NCBI GenBank assembly: GCA_016720075.1
Contig: JADJXW010000006.1
Location: 12,501-76,500, forward strand
From: Pseudomonadota bacterium
GTDB taxonomy: Bacteria > Pseudomonadota > Gammaproteobacteria > Steroidobacterales > Steroidobacteraceae
DNA length: 64,000 bases
Reading direction: 5' to 3'
This document shows positions 25,465-34,604 of the stretch, piece by piece. A program made the translations under genes and the position numbers. Each line of letters opens with the position of its first letter. Position 1 is the stretch's first letter. The notes beneath the pieces were generated by a model. That model was not told where the DNA came from. It saw only the letters and a program-made list of their open reading frames with translations, and did no database searches.

Positions 25465-26328
25465 TTATGCCAGCGCCTTCTTGTAGAGCTCGATCTTGCG
25501 GGCCCAGGCCTTCTCGGCCTGTTCCTTGTTGTATACCTGCGAGTCGATGGCGCACCAGCCGTGCTGCGCGGCATAGACCTCGATCTCGGCCGGCACCTTG
25601 GCGTCGGCGAACGCCTTGCGCAGGATGTCCTTGGAGGTCGGATTGCTCTTGTCGTCGTTCTCGGCGATCGCGATCAGCAGGCTGGCCTTCATCTTCGGGA
25701 TGAGCAGGTGCGGGCTGTCCGGATTGGCGGTATTGAGTCCGCCGCCATGGAACGATGCGCCGGCCGCAACTCGATCGGGCCGGGCCGCGACCGTGCGCAT
25801 GACGATCGGTCCGCCCATGCAGTAGCCCTCGGTGCCGATCTTTTTCTTCTTGTCGACCTGGGACTGCGCATCGAGCCAGTTCACGAATGTGTTGGCATCG
25901 CTGTTGTGGGTGGTGGCATTCAGGCCACCGGCGAGCTTCATCAGCGCTTCGCGCGTGGCCGGATCGCCGAAGTTGGGATTCGGCGGCGCGGTCGGCGCCT
26001 TCTGCGTGCGGTAGAACGGATTCACCGTGAGCACCGAATAGCCGTACTCGGCCAGGCGCTTGCCCATCTGCCGGAAAGGATCGCGCAGGCCGAAGATGTC
26101 GGGCCACACCAGCACGGCCGCATGCGCGCCGGTCTTGGGATGCACGAAATGGGCATCGCAGTTGCCGTCAGGCGTCTTGATGGTGACTTCGGATTCCGAA
26201 ACTTCGGCGGCGTTGGCCGCCCGCGGCAGCAGGGCGATCACGCTGGCTCCTACGCCGAGCGCGCCGAACTGGCGGCGCGAGAGTTCGCCCGCCCGCTGCA
26301 TGACATCCATTGCATCGTGATCGCACAT
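25465..26328 (-). CDS. Dienelactone hydrolase family protein with Tat-like signal
   Basis: This 287-residue alpha/beta hydrolase has a twin-arginine-like signal (LSRRQFGALGVGASVIALLPRAANA). The mature enzyme has the dienelactone-hydrolase pattern: VLVWPDIFGLRD, nucleophile Cys about 170 in GTEGYCMGGP, Asp about 226 in AENDDKSNP, and His about 256 in AAQHGWC. It would hydrolyse a lactone or ester in the periplasm; the substrate is unknown. The start at 26328 (ATG) is chosen for the signal; longer frames to 26484 run into the MFS gene. It is the second gene after the MFS transporter on this strand, 47 bp apart. Confidence 0.88.
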   Translation of the reverse strand: MCDHDAMDVMQRAGELSRRQFGALGVGASVIALLPRAANAAEVSESEVTIKTPDGNCDAHFVHPKTGAHAAVLVWPDIFGLRDPFRQMGKRLAEYGYSVLTVNPFYRTQKAPTAPPNPNFGDPATREALMKLAGGLNATTHNSDANTFVNWLDAQSQVDKKKKIGTEGYCMGGPIVMRTVAARPDRVAAGASFHGGGLNTANPDSPHLLIPKMKASLLIAIAENDDKSNPTSKDILRKAFADAKVPAEIEVYAAQHGWCAIDSQVYNKEQAEKAWARKIELYKKALA

Positions 26329-26375
26329 GATCGAAGACCCCCGCGTTGATGAAGAAAGGCCGTAGCGCCTGGATT

Positions 26376-27590
26376 CTACGACAGCTTCTCGACATCGCGC
26401 AGCGTGGGGAACAGCCGCATCCACAACAGCGCGATGACAATGCTGCCCAGGCCGCCGACGATGACGGCGGGAACAGCGCCCCACCAGGCGGCGGTGACGC
26501 CGCTTTCGAACTCTCCGAGCTGGTTCGAGGCGTTGACGAACAGGAAATTTACCGCGCTGACGCGGCCCCGCATGTCATCGGGCGTGGCCAGCTGCACCAG
26601 CGACAACCGGATGACCACGCTGATCTGGTCGGCCGCGCCCATGATCCCGAGCGCCGCCAGGGAGATCCACAGGTTGGTGGAGACGCCGAACACCACCGTG
26701 GCGATGCCGAAGACGATCACCGCCTGGAACATGCGCATTCCCACGCGCCGCGCGATGGGCGCGCGCGCCAGCACGTAGGTGGTGATGAGGCCGCCGACGG
26801 AAGGCGCGGCGCGCAGCAGGCCCAGGCCCAGTTCGTTCGTGTGCAGGATGTCCTTGGCGAAGATGGGCAGCAGCGCCGTGGCGCCGCCCAGCAGCACGGC
26901 GAACAGGTCGAGCGAGATCGTGCCGAACAGCGTGGGATTGCGGCGCACGAAGTGCACGCCGGCGAACAGCGAGCGGAACGTGACGGCGCCGCCGCCGCCG
27001 GCCTGGTGCTTCAGGCGCAGCAGTCCGTTGCAAAGGCCGGCGCACAGCCAGAAAAACGTGCACAGCAGATAGGCCGAACCGGTGGAGAACGCCATCGCGA
27101 AGCCGCCCAGCATCGGCCCAGCCGTGGTGGCGATGTGCATGGCGCCGCTGGAAAGGGCCGTGCCCTGCTGCAGCTGCGCAGTGCTGATCAGGTTCGGCAG
27201 CATGGCAGCGGCCGCCGGACGTTCGAACGCCGAGGCGGCGCCGAAGACGGCCGAGGCGATGTAGATGTCGAGCACCGTGATCGAGCCGGAAAGGCTGCCC
27301 CAGGCGAGGAACCCTGCGGCCAGGCCCTCGATCCACTGGCAGTACTGCACGATGCGCTTGCGGTTGTAGCGATCCGCGGCGTGGCCGGCGTTGAAGGTGA
27401 GGAACAGCGTGGGCAGGAACTGCACCAGGCCCACCATCCCGAGATGAAAGGCGCTGCCGGTGATCTCGTACACCTGCCAGCCCACGGCCACCGCGATGAT
27501 CTGGCGCGAGAAGTGCGAGAACAGCCGCCCTATGAAATACAGCAGGAAGGGTCGGTTGTGGTACAGCGACGGGTGGGCGTGAGACGGCAC
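26376..27590 (-). CDS. MFS transporter, EntS-like
   Basis: This 404-residue permease has about 12 TM helices and the layout of the EntS/enterobactin-exporter-like MFS group: LYFIGRLFSHFSRQIIAVAVGWQVYEITGS, FLTFNAGHAADRYNRKRIV (motif A), ASAFERPAAAAMLPNLI, and LATPDDMRGRVSAVNFLFVNASNQLGEFESG. The substrate cannot be deduced; EntS-type members export siderophores or drugs. It is divergent from the lipoprotein gene at 27685 and upstream of the dienelactone hydrolase gene. Confidence 0.88.
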   Translation of the reverse strand: MPSHAHPSLYHNRPFLLYFIGRLFSHFSRQIIAVAVGWQVYEITGSAFHLGMVGLVQFLPTLFLTFNAGHAADRYNRKRIVQYCQWIEGLAAGFLAWGSLSGSITVLDIYIASAVFGAASAFERPAAAAMLPNLISTAQLQQGTALSSGAMHIATTAGPMLGGFAMAFSTGSAYLLCTFFWLCAGLCNGLLRLKHQAGGGGAVTFRSLFAGVHFVRRNPTLFGTISLDLFAVLLGGATALLPIFAKDILHTNELGLGLLRAAPSVGGLITTYVLARAPIARRVGMRMFQAVIVFGIATVVFGVSTNLWISLAALGIMGAADQISVVIRLSLVQLATPDDMRGRVSAVNFLFVNASNQLGEFESGVTAAWWGAVPAVIVGGLGSIVIALLWMRLFPTLRDVEKLS

Positions 27591-27684
27591 GTGCGCGTGA
27601 TTCTTCTTGGGCGGGGGCGCGGATAGATTACTGGTTCCGCTCGGGGGGAGGGGGGATAATCAGGCGCGAAACGCAGGGGATACC

Positions 27685-28732
27685 GTGGGCAAGTCGAAGG
27701 GCATCGTGGCTGGCATGCAGGTGGTGGTGGCGCTGGCGCTGTCGGCGTGCGCCGTGCCGTGGCCTGCGCCATTTCCGGCGTCGCGGCCCGTGCTGATGGC
27801 GGTGGTGAGCAAGGCGTTGCCGGGCGTGACGCTGTTCGATGCCGCTACCGACCGGCAGATCTGCCAGGTGAAGATGGATGTGGCTCCGCACGAGGCGGCT
27901 TTCACGCGCGATGGCCGGCTGCTCATCGTGCCCATCTACAGCTCCGCCAACATCGGGCAACCCGGTCCCGATGGGCATGCCATCAATTTCATGCGCACCA
28001 GCGACTGCGGCATCGAGCATGTGCTCGACACCGGCGCGATCAAGCGTCCGCATTTCGCCGAGACCGGGACGAGCGGGCTGGTCTATGTCACCGCCGAACA
28101 GGACCAGGCCATCCTCATCGTCGATCCGGCGAAGCGGGCCATCGTCGGGCAGTTGCCCACCGGCTCGCGCAACACGCACTTCTTCGCGCTGACCCCGGAT
28201 GAGAAACGCATCTTCACCAGCAACGTGGGTGATCGCACGCTGTCGGTCATCGATGTGCCGGGGCGCCGGCTGCTGGCCACCGTGGATGCGGGCGCTTCCA
28301 ACCAGCGCATGACGGTCAGCCCCGACGGGCGCTGGTTCGTCACCAGCCTGTGGCAGTCGCGCAAGGTGGCCTTCTACCGCGTGGCGGATCACCAGCTGGA
28401 TTTCACCGTTGACATCGATGGCGCGCCATTCGTGGGCCGCTTCAGCCGTGATGGGGAACACCTCTACAACATGGGCATGGAGCCGGATGCACAGCCGGCC
28501 GGCATCCGCGTGTGGAAGATCGACCTTGCCGAGCGGCAGCGTGGTGGCGCAAAGCAGCGGGAAGCTGGGCGTGGGCACGGGCGGCATCCAGGTGAATCCG
28601 GTGAACGGTCTTCTCTACCTGACGGCGTACAGTGGCCAGGTGTCGGTGCTGGATCCCGACACGCTGCAGTTGCTGCGCCAGTTCCCCGCGGCGGACACGC
28701 CCGATGGCATCTTCTTCAGCGCCAACCGCTGA
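27685..28732 (+). CDS. Beta-propeller lipoprotein (YncE-like), frameshifted near 28530-28545
   Basis: The frame from the GTG at 27685 (aggggat upstream) encodes a lipoprotein signal (VVVALALSAC) and YncE/cytochrome-d1-like propeller blades: GVTLFDAATDRQICQVKMD, ILIVDPAKRAIVGQLPTGSRNTHFFALTPDEKRIFTSNVGDRTLSVIDV, MTVSPDGRWFVTSLW and VGRFSRDGEHLYNMG. After VWKIDLAERQ the frame becomes Arg/Gly nonsense, while the neighbouring frame continues as SVVAQSSGKLGVGTGGIQVNPVNGLLYLTAYSGQVSVLDPDTLQLL and stops at 28732. A one-base shift therefore interrupts the gene. Function is unknown; an assembly error is possible. AsmA follows 21 nt later. Confidence 0.74.
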
Positions 28733-28753
28733 TCGACTTTCCCGGAGACTCCC

Positions 28754-30772
28754 ATGAAAGCAGTGAAGATATTCGGCATGGTGATCGGTGGGCTGGTGGC
28801 GCTGGTCGCGCTGGGCCTGGTGGCAATATGGCTGTTCTTCGATCCCAACGACTACAAGGATCGCATCACCGCCGCGGTGCGCGAGTCCACCGGGCGCACG
28901 CTGTCGCTGCCGGGCAAGCTCAAGCTGTCGGTGTTTCCGTGGGTCGCGGTCGAAACGGGCGAGGCGAGTCTTGGAAATCCGGAAGGGTTTGGCGATGAAC
29001 CCTTCCTCACGCTCAAGCGCGCCTCGCTGAGCGTCAAGCTGATGCCGCTGCTGCGCAAACAGATCGAAGTCGGCCGCATAGAAATCGATGGCCTCGACCT
29101 GAAGCTCCGGCAGAACGCCGAAGGCAAGGGCAACTGGGAATACTGGGGCGAACCCTCCGAGGCCGCAGCGCCTGCCGACGGCGCGCCCACGAGTCTTGAC
29201 CTGGCGGGCGTGCAGATCGCGGATGCGCGCATCGCATTCGAAGACATGGTTGCGCAGAAGGTGAACCTCGACATCGGGCGCATCGCGCCTGGCGCCGGCA
29301 TTCCCGTCGAGCTGCAGATGGAACTGGTGAGCGCGCCGCAGGCGCGGCCGATGCCGCTGTCGGCCGAGTTCCTGCTGACTCTCGATCTCGACAAGCAGCA
29401 GTACCGGCTGCAGAAGCTGGCGCTGCGGGGCAACCTGCAGCCCGAGGGCGCGCCCAAGGCGCTGGACTGGCAGTTTGAATCTCCGGCGGTGGAGCTGGAC
29501 CTGTCTGCCCAGACGCTGGCCGACACTTCCTTCGGTGCGCAGTTCGGTGCGGCGAAGCTCACCGGCAAGATCGCCGGCAGCAAGTTGATCGACGCGCCGG
29601 CGCTCAGCGGCGGCTTCGAACTGGCCGAACTCGCCCCGCGTGAGTTGATGGCGCAGTTCGGCATCACGCCGCCGGTGACGCGCGACGGCACGGTGCTGGC
29701 GCGCTTCGGCGCGAAAGGCGCCTACGCCTGGCAGGGCAGCGTGGCGCGCATGACCGACCTGTCGCTGACGCTGGATGAGTCGAAGCTGGGTGGCCGGTTT
29801 GCCTACGACACGGCCAGCAGCGGCATGGACTTCGCGCTGACGCTGGATCGCATCGACCTGGATCGCTACCAGCCGCCGCCCACCGATCCCAACGAGAAGA
29901 CCGAGCCCATCGAGCTGCCGGTGGACTTCCTGAAGCCGCTGCGGGCCAAGGGCAGCTTCACCGTGGGACAGATCAAGGTGGGCGGGGCGAACCTCACCGA
30001 TCTTTCGGCCGGCATCGACATCGCGAACGAGCAGGCCCGCTTCGCGCCTCTGGGCGCGAAGCTCTACGGGGGAACCTACCGCGGCGACATCCGGATCGAC
30101 ATGCGTCCCGCGGTGCCGCGCCTGACGATGGACGAGCACATGGCCGGCATCGACATCGCCGCGTTGATGAAGGAATACGCCGACAGCGAGCGCCTGACGG
30201 GACGCGGCAACCTCGACGTGAAGCTTGCGGCCAGCGGGCGCAGCGGCGATGCGCTGCTGAAGACGCTCACCGGCACGCTGGGGTTGAACCTGCAGGACGG
30301 CGCGGTCGAGGGAATCGATGTCTGGTACGCCATCACGCAGGCGCAGTCGCTGATCCAGAAGCGCCAGCTCGCCGCCGCCACGAACAGCAAGCGCACGGTA
30401 TTCGAGACCTTCCGCGCCACGGCCGATGTGGTGAACGGCGTGGCGACCACGAAGGACCTGAACATCGCCTCGCAGCTGCTGCAGATCACGGGCAGCGGCA
30501 GCACCAACCTCGTGGCGCAGTCACTGGACTACACCATCACCACCACGGTGCTGAAGACCCCGCCGGATGCCGATGCCGGAATCGCCCAGCTGGAACGCGC
30601 CCGCATTCCCGTGAAGATCACCGGCACTTTCGTCGACCCGAAGATCCGCCCCGACCTGGCCGGCATGGCCAAGGAGCGGGTGAAGCAGGAGGTCGAGAAG
30701 CGCAAGGAAGAGGTGCAGGAGAAGGTGAAGGAAAAGGTGAAGGACAAGCTCAAGGGCCTGTTCGGCCGTTGA
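28754..30772 (+). CDS. AsmA family protein
   Basis: This 672-residue protein has an N-terminal TM helix (about 6-29), the AsmA N-terminal motif FFDPNDYKDRITAAVRESTGRTLSLPGKLKLSVFPWVAVETGEASLGNPEGFGDEPFLTLKRASLSVKLMPLLRKQIEVGRIEIDG in overlapping segments, a long beta-rich region and the C-terminal AsmA domain (TGRGNLDVKLAASGRSGDALLKTLTGTLGLNLQDGAVEGIDV). A highly charged helical tail of Lys/Glu repeats follows (about 635-672). AsmA-like proteins act in phospholipid transport and outer-membrane homeostasis. It probably shares a transcript with the lipoprotein gene. Confidence 0.9.
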   Translation: MKAVKIFGMVIGGLVALVALGLVAIWLFFDPNDYKDRITAAVRESTGRTLSLPGKLKLSVFPWVAVETGEASLGNPEGFGDEPFLTLKRASLSVKLMPLLRKQIEVGRIEIDGLDLKLRQNAEGKGNWEYWGEPSEAAAPADGAPTSLDLAGVQIADARIAFEDMVAQKVNLDIGRIAPGAGIPVELQMELVSAPQARPMPLSAEFLLTLDLDKQQYRLQKLALRGNLQPEGAPKALDWQFESPAVELDLSAQTLADTSFGAQFGAAKLTGKIAGSKLIDAPALSGGFELAELAPRELMAQFGITPPVTRDGTVLARFGAKGAYAWQGSVARMTDLSLTLDESKLGGRFAYDTASSGMDFALTLDRIDLDRYQPPPTDPNEKTEPIELPVDFLKPLRAKGSFTVGQIKVGGANLTDLSAGIDIANEQARFAPLGAKLYGGTYRGDIRIDMRPAVPRLTMDEHMAGIDIAALMKEYADSERLTGRGNLDVKLAASGRSGDALLKTLTGTLGLNLQDGAVEGIDVWYAITQAQSLIQKRQLAAATNSKRTVFETFRATADVVNGVATTKDLNIASQLLQITGSGSTNLVAQSLDYTITTTVLKTPPDADAGIAQLERARIPVKITGTFVDPKIRPDLAGMAKERVKQEVEKRKEEVQEKVKEKVKDKLKGLFGR

Positions 30773-30784
30773 GCTTGCTGCGCC

Positions 30785-31204
30785 TTACAGGTAGCTGATG
30801 TTGGCTACCGGATTCAGCGGAATCGAATTCACCAGGAAGCGGCCCCAGGGCGCGCGCGAGGTCAGGTGCGCGATGCGCTCGCGGATGGCGCCCATGATCA
30901 TCGGGAAACCATTGGACGTGATCAGCAGCTGCTCGGCTGCCTGATCGGCCGCGCCGGTCACGTTCAGCACCGCATATGCCTCGACGGAGAACTGGTAAGG
31001 CGGGTTCTTGCTCGTCTCGTTGTTGGTCTTCACCGAGACCATGAGCACGTAGCGGCCGGGCTGGTCTTCCATCTTCTGGATCTGCTGGCCGAACTCGAGC
31101 TGCGTTCCGGCGCGGTCGCCGGCCGGGTCATGGCCCTGGTTGCTACGGACTTCCTGCAACGGGAACAGCAATTCCTCGAGCTGCAGCTGCGGCGTGTTTT
31201 CCAC
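30785..31204 (-). CDS. SecB-like chaperone family protein
   Basis: This 139-residue protein resembles SecB in size and pattern. It has VLMVSVKTNNETSKNPPYQFSVEAYAVLNVTG (beta strands), then a helix region FPMIMGAIRERIAHLTSRAPWGRFLVNSIPLNP that parallels the SecB segment with FPYAR, the T.RGG.P turn and the PVNF end. It is diverged from canonical SecB and could have another export or chaperone role. It starts with GTG at 31204, with ggggag 7 nt upstream. It is convergent with asmA and downstream of the zinc-finger gene. Confidence 0.55.
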   Translation of the reverse strand: MENTPQLQLEELLFPLQEVRSNQGHDPAGDRAGTQLEFGQQIQKMEDQPGRYVLMVSVKTNNETSKNPPYQFSVEAYAVLNVTGAADQAAEQLLITSNGFPMIMGAIRERIAHLTSRAPWGRFLVNSIPLNPVANISYL

Positions 31205-31289
31205 GTGATACTCCCCAAAAAAATATTGTCAAAAGCCAAAAGAAAGCGCGGGCGGGAAGTTTAGGGGGCCGGCCGCGGAATGTCGCGCC

Positions 31290-31556
31290 CTAGCGCAGCT
31301 GGCTGTCCTTGCTGCCCCGCCGGTTGTAGCCGGCCACGGGTTGCTGTTCCCGGTCGGCGGCTTCCTGGCAGGCCAGACACAGGCGAACGCCTGGCAGCGC
31401 GACGCGGCGGGCCTCGGGGATATCGCTGCCGCATTCGGCGCAGTGGAGCAGGCTCGGACCGGTCGGCATCTGGCTCTTGGCGCGCTCGATGGCGTCCTTG
31501 ACCGTGGCGTCGATCTGCTCCTGCACGGCGCCTTCGTGCGCCCATCCCGTAGCCAT
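31290..31556 (-). CDS. DksA/TraR-type C4 zinc finger protein
   Basis: This 88-residue protein has an N-terminal helical part (AHEGAVQEQIDATVKDAIERAKSQMPTG) and the C4 zinc-finger CAECGSDIPEARRVALPGVRLCLACQEA characteristic of the short YbiI/TraR-like members of the DksA family. Long DksA proteins bind the RNA polymerase secondary channel; short forms lack the long coiled coil but may still do so. The start at 31556 has gggag 6 nt upstream. It is divergent from the DUF4159 gene. Confidence 0.86.
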   Translation of the reverse strand: MATGWAHEGAVQEQIDATVKDAIERAKSQMPTGPSLLHCAECGSDIPEARRVALPGVRLCLACQEAADREQQPVAGYNRRGSKDSQLR

Positions 31557-31637
31557 GTGTGCTCCCGCGGGTCCGCGATGCCTGCCCTGGACGGATTCTA
31601 CGATCGGCGCGGGCGATGGGCTAATCTGGACCCCGAC

Positions 31638-32483
31638 ATGTCGCCGCGCAGCCGCAAGATTGCCCGCATGCTCGCCCTGAGCCTGGCCCTGGTGGCGGCC
31701 GCGGCCTGGGCCGAGCGCGAGTTCCGCGTGTATCGAAGCTTCGAGGCGCAGGCCGACGAATCGCCGCTGCCTGCGGACTGGAACCGGCCCGCCGGCTTCG
31801 TGGTCGGGCGCCTGATGTATCCCTCCGGCATGGGCGGATTCCGCGGTTTTCGCGGCTTTGGCGGCGACTGGCGCCAGGGCGGCACCAGCTGGGCCGTCGA
31901 CTATCCCCGGGGCGATCGCTACTACGCCAAGCTGCTGCGGCGGCTGACCACCATCGATGTGCGCTCGGTGGAGCAGCCGGTGAATCTCGAGGACGGGGAT
32001 GATGTGTTCGACTGGCCGTACCTGATGGTCGGGCTGGCCGGGTACTGGGACCTGGACGATGACATGGTGGCGAAACTGCGTGAGTACCTGCTGCGCGGCG
32101 GATTCCTGTTCGTCGACAGCTTTTACGGTGACAGCCAGTGGGAAGGATTCAGCGAAGGCATGCGGCGGATTTTTCCGGACCGCTCCATCGTGGACCTGCC
32201 CGATGACCACGAGATCTTCCACGTGGTGTACGACCTCGACGGCAAGCGCGCGGTGCCGCACTTCGAGGAGTTCAGCGGCCGGGCGGGTTTCCTGAGCGGC
32301 GGCAGCACGCCGCATTGGCGCGGCGTGCTGGATGACCAGGGGCGCGTGATGGTCGCCATCGCCTTCAACAGCGATGTCAGTGATTCCTTCCAGTGGTCAG
32401 ACAATCCCGACTATCCGGCCGACGGCGCCTCCCTCGGGCTGCGCATCGGCGTGAATTTCGCGGTGTACGCGCTGAGTCATTGA
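31638..32483 (+). CDS. DUF4159 domain exported protein
   Basis: This 281-residue protein has a signal peptide (IARMLALSLALVAAAAWA) followed by the DUF4159 fold: FVVGRLMYPSGMGG, DYPRGDRYYAKLLRRLTTIDV, FDWPYLMVGLAGYWDLDDDMVAKLREYLLRGGFLFVDSFYGDSQW, and IFHVVYDLDGKRAVPHFEEFSG. The fold resembles the ThuA/glutamine-amidotransferase-like group, but no function is proven. The start is either the ATG at 31638 or at 31668. Upstream in-frame ORF sequence overlaps the divergent zinc-finger gene and is rejected. Confidence 0.85.
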   Translation: MSPRSRKIARMLALSLALVAAAAWAEREFRVYRSFEAQADESPLPADWNRPAGFVVGRLMYPSGMGGFRGFRGFGGDWRQGGTSWAVDYPRGDRYYAKLLRRLTTIDVRSVEQPVNLEDGDDVFDWPYLMVGLAGYWDLDDDMVAKLREYLLRGGFLFVDSFYGDSQWEGFSEGMRRIFPDRSIVDLPDDHEIFHVVYDLDGKRAVPHFEEFSGRAGFLSGGSTPHWRGVLDDQGRVMVAIAFNSDVSDSFQWSDNPDYPADGASLGLRIGVNFAVYALSH

Positions 32484-32563
32484 GCAGCCGGCGAAACTGC
32501 GCTGGCGCGGCCGATTCGCGCACTGCATCGGCAATCGCGAGCGGGCACACTGTCGAGCTCCCG

Positions 32564-34057
32564 ATGAATACCCGAATCACAGCGTCCCAGCTCTACTCCC
32601 ATCTGGTCTGCCCTCACCGGGTGGCGATGGATGTGGCAGCCGATCCGGCGCTGCGCGGCGAGGCCAGCGCCTTTGTGCAGCTGCTGTGGGAGCGTGGCGT
32701 CGCGCATGAGCGCGAGCTCATCGGCAGCCTGCCCGTGCCGTGCCTCGATCTGTCGTCACTGTCGGGCGAGGCGAAGGAAGCCGCGACCCGTGAGGCCATC
32801 GCCCGTCGCGAGCCGCTGATCTACAGCGCGCGGCTGTCGGTGCACGAGCTGCTGGGCGAACCCGACCTGCTGCGCTTCGAGTCCGGCGGGTACGTCGCCA
32901 TCGACATCAAGTCCGGCTCCGGGCGCGAGAGCGCCGATGGCGAGGAGGAGGGTCGACTGCGCAGGCACTACGGCGTGCAGCTGGCGCTGTACACGGACAT
33001 CCTCGAGCAGATGGGGCTTGCCGCGGGTCGGTACGGCTACATCCTCGACGGGCAGTCCATCGAAACCCGCTATGACCTTTCAGAACCACTGGGGCCGCGA
33101 TCCCCCTGCCTGTGGGATCACTACCTCAAGGCGCGCGCCGCCGTGCGCGCCACGCTGGCCGCGCCGCAGGCAAGCCTGCCGGCGAACAGCGCGGCCTGCG
33201 CGCAATGCGTGTGGCACGAGGCCTGTTTCTCGCGCCTGAAGCGCGAGCAGGACTTAACTCTGCTGCCGGAGCTCGGCCGTGCAGCGCGCGACGCGCTGCG
33301 CGAGGAATTTCCCACGCTGCGCCACCTGGCCGGGGCCGACGTCGATGCCTACATCGAGGACGGGCGCACGCCGTTTCCAGGCGTGGGGGCCAAGTCGCTG
33401 CGGCGCTTCCAGCGCCGCGCCGCGCTGCTGCTGCAGCCGGAGGCCGGGCCCTGCCTCACGCGGCCGATGGCCTGGCCCCGGGCAGAGGTTGAGCTGTTCT
33501 TCGACATCGAGACCGATCCGCTGCGGCAGCTGTGCTACCTGCATGGTTTCGTTATCCGCGAAGGCGGCGACATCGCTACCGAGCGCTTCGAGGGAATCTT
33601 CGCCAGGGACATCACCGACGAAGCCGAGCGCGAGGCCTTCGCGAACGCCATGGTCGTGTTCCGCCGGCATGCCGGCGCGCTGGTGGTGCACTACTCGAAA
33701 TACGAGCGCACGGAATACCGGCGCCTTGCCGCGCGCTATCCGGAAGTGGCCACTCAACAGGAAATCGAAGCGCTGTTCCGGCCGCCGCGCGCGCTGGACC
33801 TGTACTTCGATGTGGTCAAGCCGGGCAGCGAATGGCCCACGCACGATTTCTCCATCAAGAGCCTGGCGAAACACTGCGGGTTCGCGTGGCGCGATGCAGA
33901 TCCCTCCGGGGCTTCGTCCATCGAGTGGTTCGACCGCTGGGCCCGCACACGCGATCCCCGCTTCCGCCAGCGCCTGCTGGCCTACAACGAGGATGACTGC
34001 CGGGCCATGCGCGTGGTGATGGACCGGCTGAAGACGCTGCCGGTAAGGTCCGACTGA
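32564..34057 (+). CDS. TM0106 family RecB-like putative nuclease
   Basis: This 497-residue protein has two nuclease-like halves. The N-terminal half (about 1-230) has a RecB/Cas4-type PD-(D/E)XK arrangement: early Cys16 in SHLVCPHR, a DLLRFESGGYVAIDIKSGSG core, QLALYTDILEQ, then CAQCVWHEACF. Cys16 plus the CxxC...C set could ligate a 4Fe-4S cluster. The C-terminal half has an RNase H-like exonuclease signature (FFDIETDP, VVHYSKYERTEY, LYFDVVKPGSEWPTHDFSIKSLAKHCGF, YNEDDCRAM). This is the TIGR03491-type domain order. It likely processes DNA, but its role is not known. No toxin or defence partner lies beside it. Confidence 0.86.
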   Translation: MNTRITASQLYSHLVCPHRVAMDVAADPALRGEASAFVQLLWERGVAHERELIGSLPVPCLDLSSLSGEAKEAATREAIARREPLIYSARLSVHELLGEPDLLRFESGGYVAIDIKSGSGRESADGEEEGRLRRHYGVQLALYTDILEQMGLAAGRYGYILDGQSIETRYDLSEPLGPRSPCLWDHYLKARAAVRATLAAPQASLPANSAACAQCVWHEACFSRLKREQDLTLLPELGRAARDALREEFPTLRHLAGADVDAYIEDGRTPFPGVGAKSLRRFQRRAALLLQPEAGPCLTRPMAWPRAEVELFFDIETDPLRQLCYLHGFVIREGGDIATERFEGIFARDITDEAEREAFANAMVVFRRHAGALVVHYSKYERTEYRRLAARYPEVATQQEIEALFRPPRALDLYFDVVKPGSEWPTHDFSIKSLAKHCGFAWRDADPSGASSIEWFDRWARTRDPRFRQRLLAYNEDDCRAMRVVMDRLKTLPVRSD

Positions 34058-34124
34058 GGTAAGCCGCCGGCGGCGGCGTCCAGTTCCACAGGCGCACCTC
34101 GTGGCGCAGGAACTGGAGCGGATC

Positions 34125-34604
34125 ATGGCAAGTCTGGGTGTAGTGAAGCGGTTGCTGGTCAGCGCAGCGGTGCTGTGCGGATTGGCCGGGTTTTCGGCAG
34201 TGGCCGCGTCTGCGCCCGCGGTGTCTGCACCGGCGCCGGAACTGGCTGAATACCGCGGCAAACTGGTCTATGTCGATTTCTGGGCGTCCTGGTGCGTGCC
34301 CTGTCGCCAGTCCTTCCCGTGGATGAACAGCATGCACCAGCAATACGGCAGCAAGGGACTGGTGATACTGGCCGTGAACATGGACCAGGTGCGGACCGAA
34401 GCCGACGCCTTCCTGAAGCAGTATCCGGCCGATTTCGCGGTTCGCTTCGATCCGCAGGGCCAGCTGGCGCAGCAGTTCAAGGTGCGTGGCATGCCCACCA
34501 GCGCGCTGGTGGACCGCGACGGCAAGGTGCTGTGGACGCACGAAGGGTTCCGTTCGAAGGATCCGACCGCGCTCGAGCAGGCGCTGCGCAAGGCGCTGCA
34601 GTGA
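34125..34604 (+). CDS. TlpA-like thioredoxin-fold protein
   Basis: This 159-residue exported protein has a signal peptide (VVKRLLVSAAVLCGLAGFSAVAASA) and a thioredoxin fold with the active site WASWCVPCRQSFPW, then GLVILAVNMDQ and a cis-Pro loop VRGMPTSALVDRDGKVLWTHEG. It should reduce or exchange disulfides in the periplasm. The ATG at 34125 (ggagcgg upstream) is preferred to the GTG at 34101. The stop codon overlaps the GTG of the DUF4266 gene, so it is the first gene of a four-gene overlapped set with DUF4266, DUF3570 and apbE; the Cys-ended DUF4266 product is a plausible partner. Confidence 0.9.
   Translation: MASLGVVKRLLVSAAVLCGLAGFSAVAASAPAVSAPAPELAEYRGKLVYVDFWASWCVPCRQSFPWMNSMHQQYGSKGLVILAVNMDQVRTEADAFLKQYPADFAVRFDPQGQLAQQFKVRGMPTSALVDRDGKVLWTHEGFRSKDPTALEQALRKALQ

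Noticed and set aside
27645..27660. G-quadruplex in the MFS/lipoprotein intergenic region
   Set aside because: Only two long G-runs separated by one A are present; weak evidence compared with the element at 43956-43995.
28733..28998. Extension of the beta-propeller frame into asmA
   Set aside because: It overlaps the start of asmA out of frame and has no propeller-like sequence; a frameshift upstream explains it.
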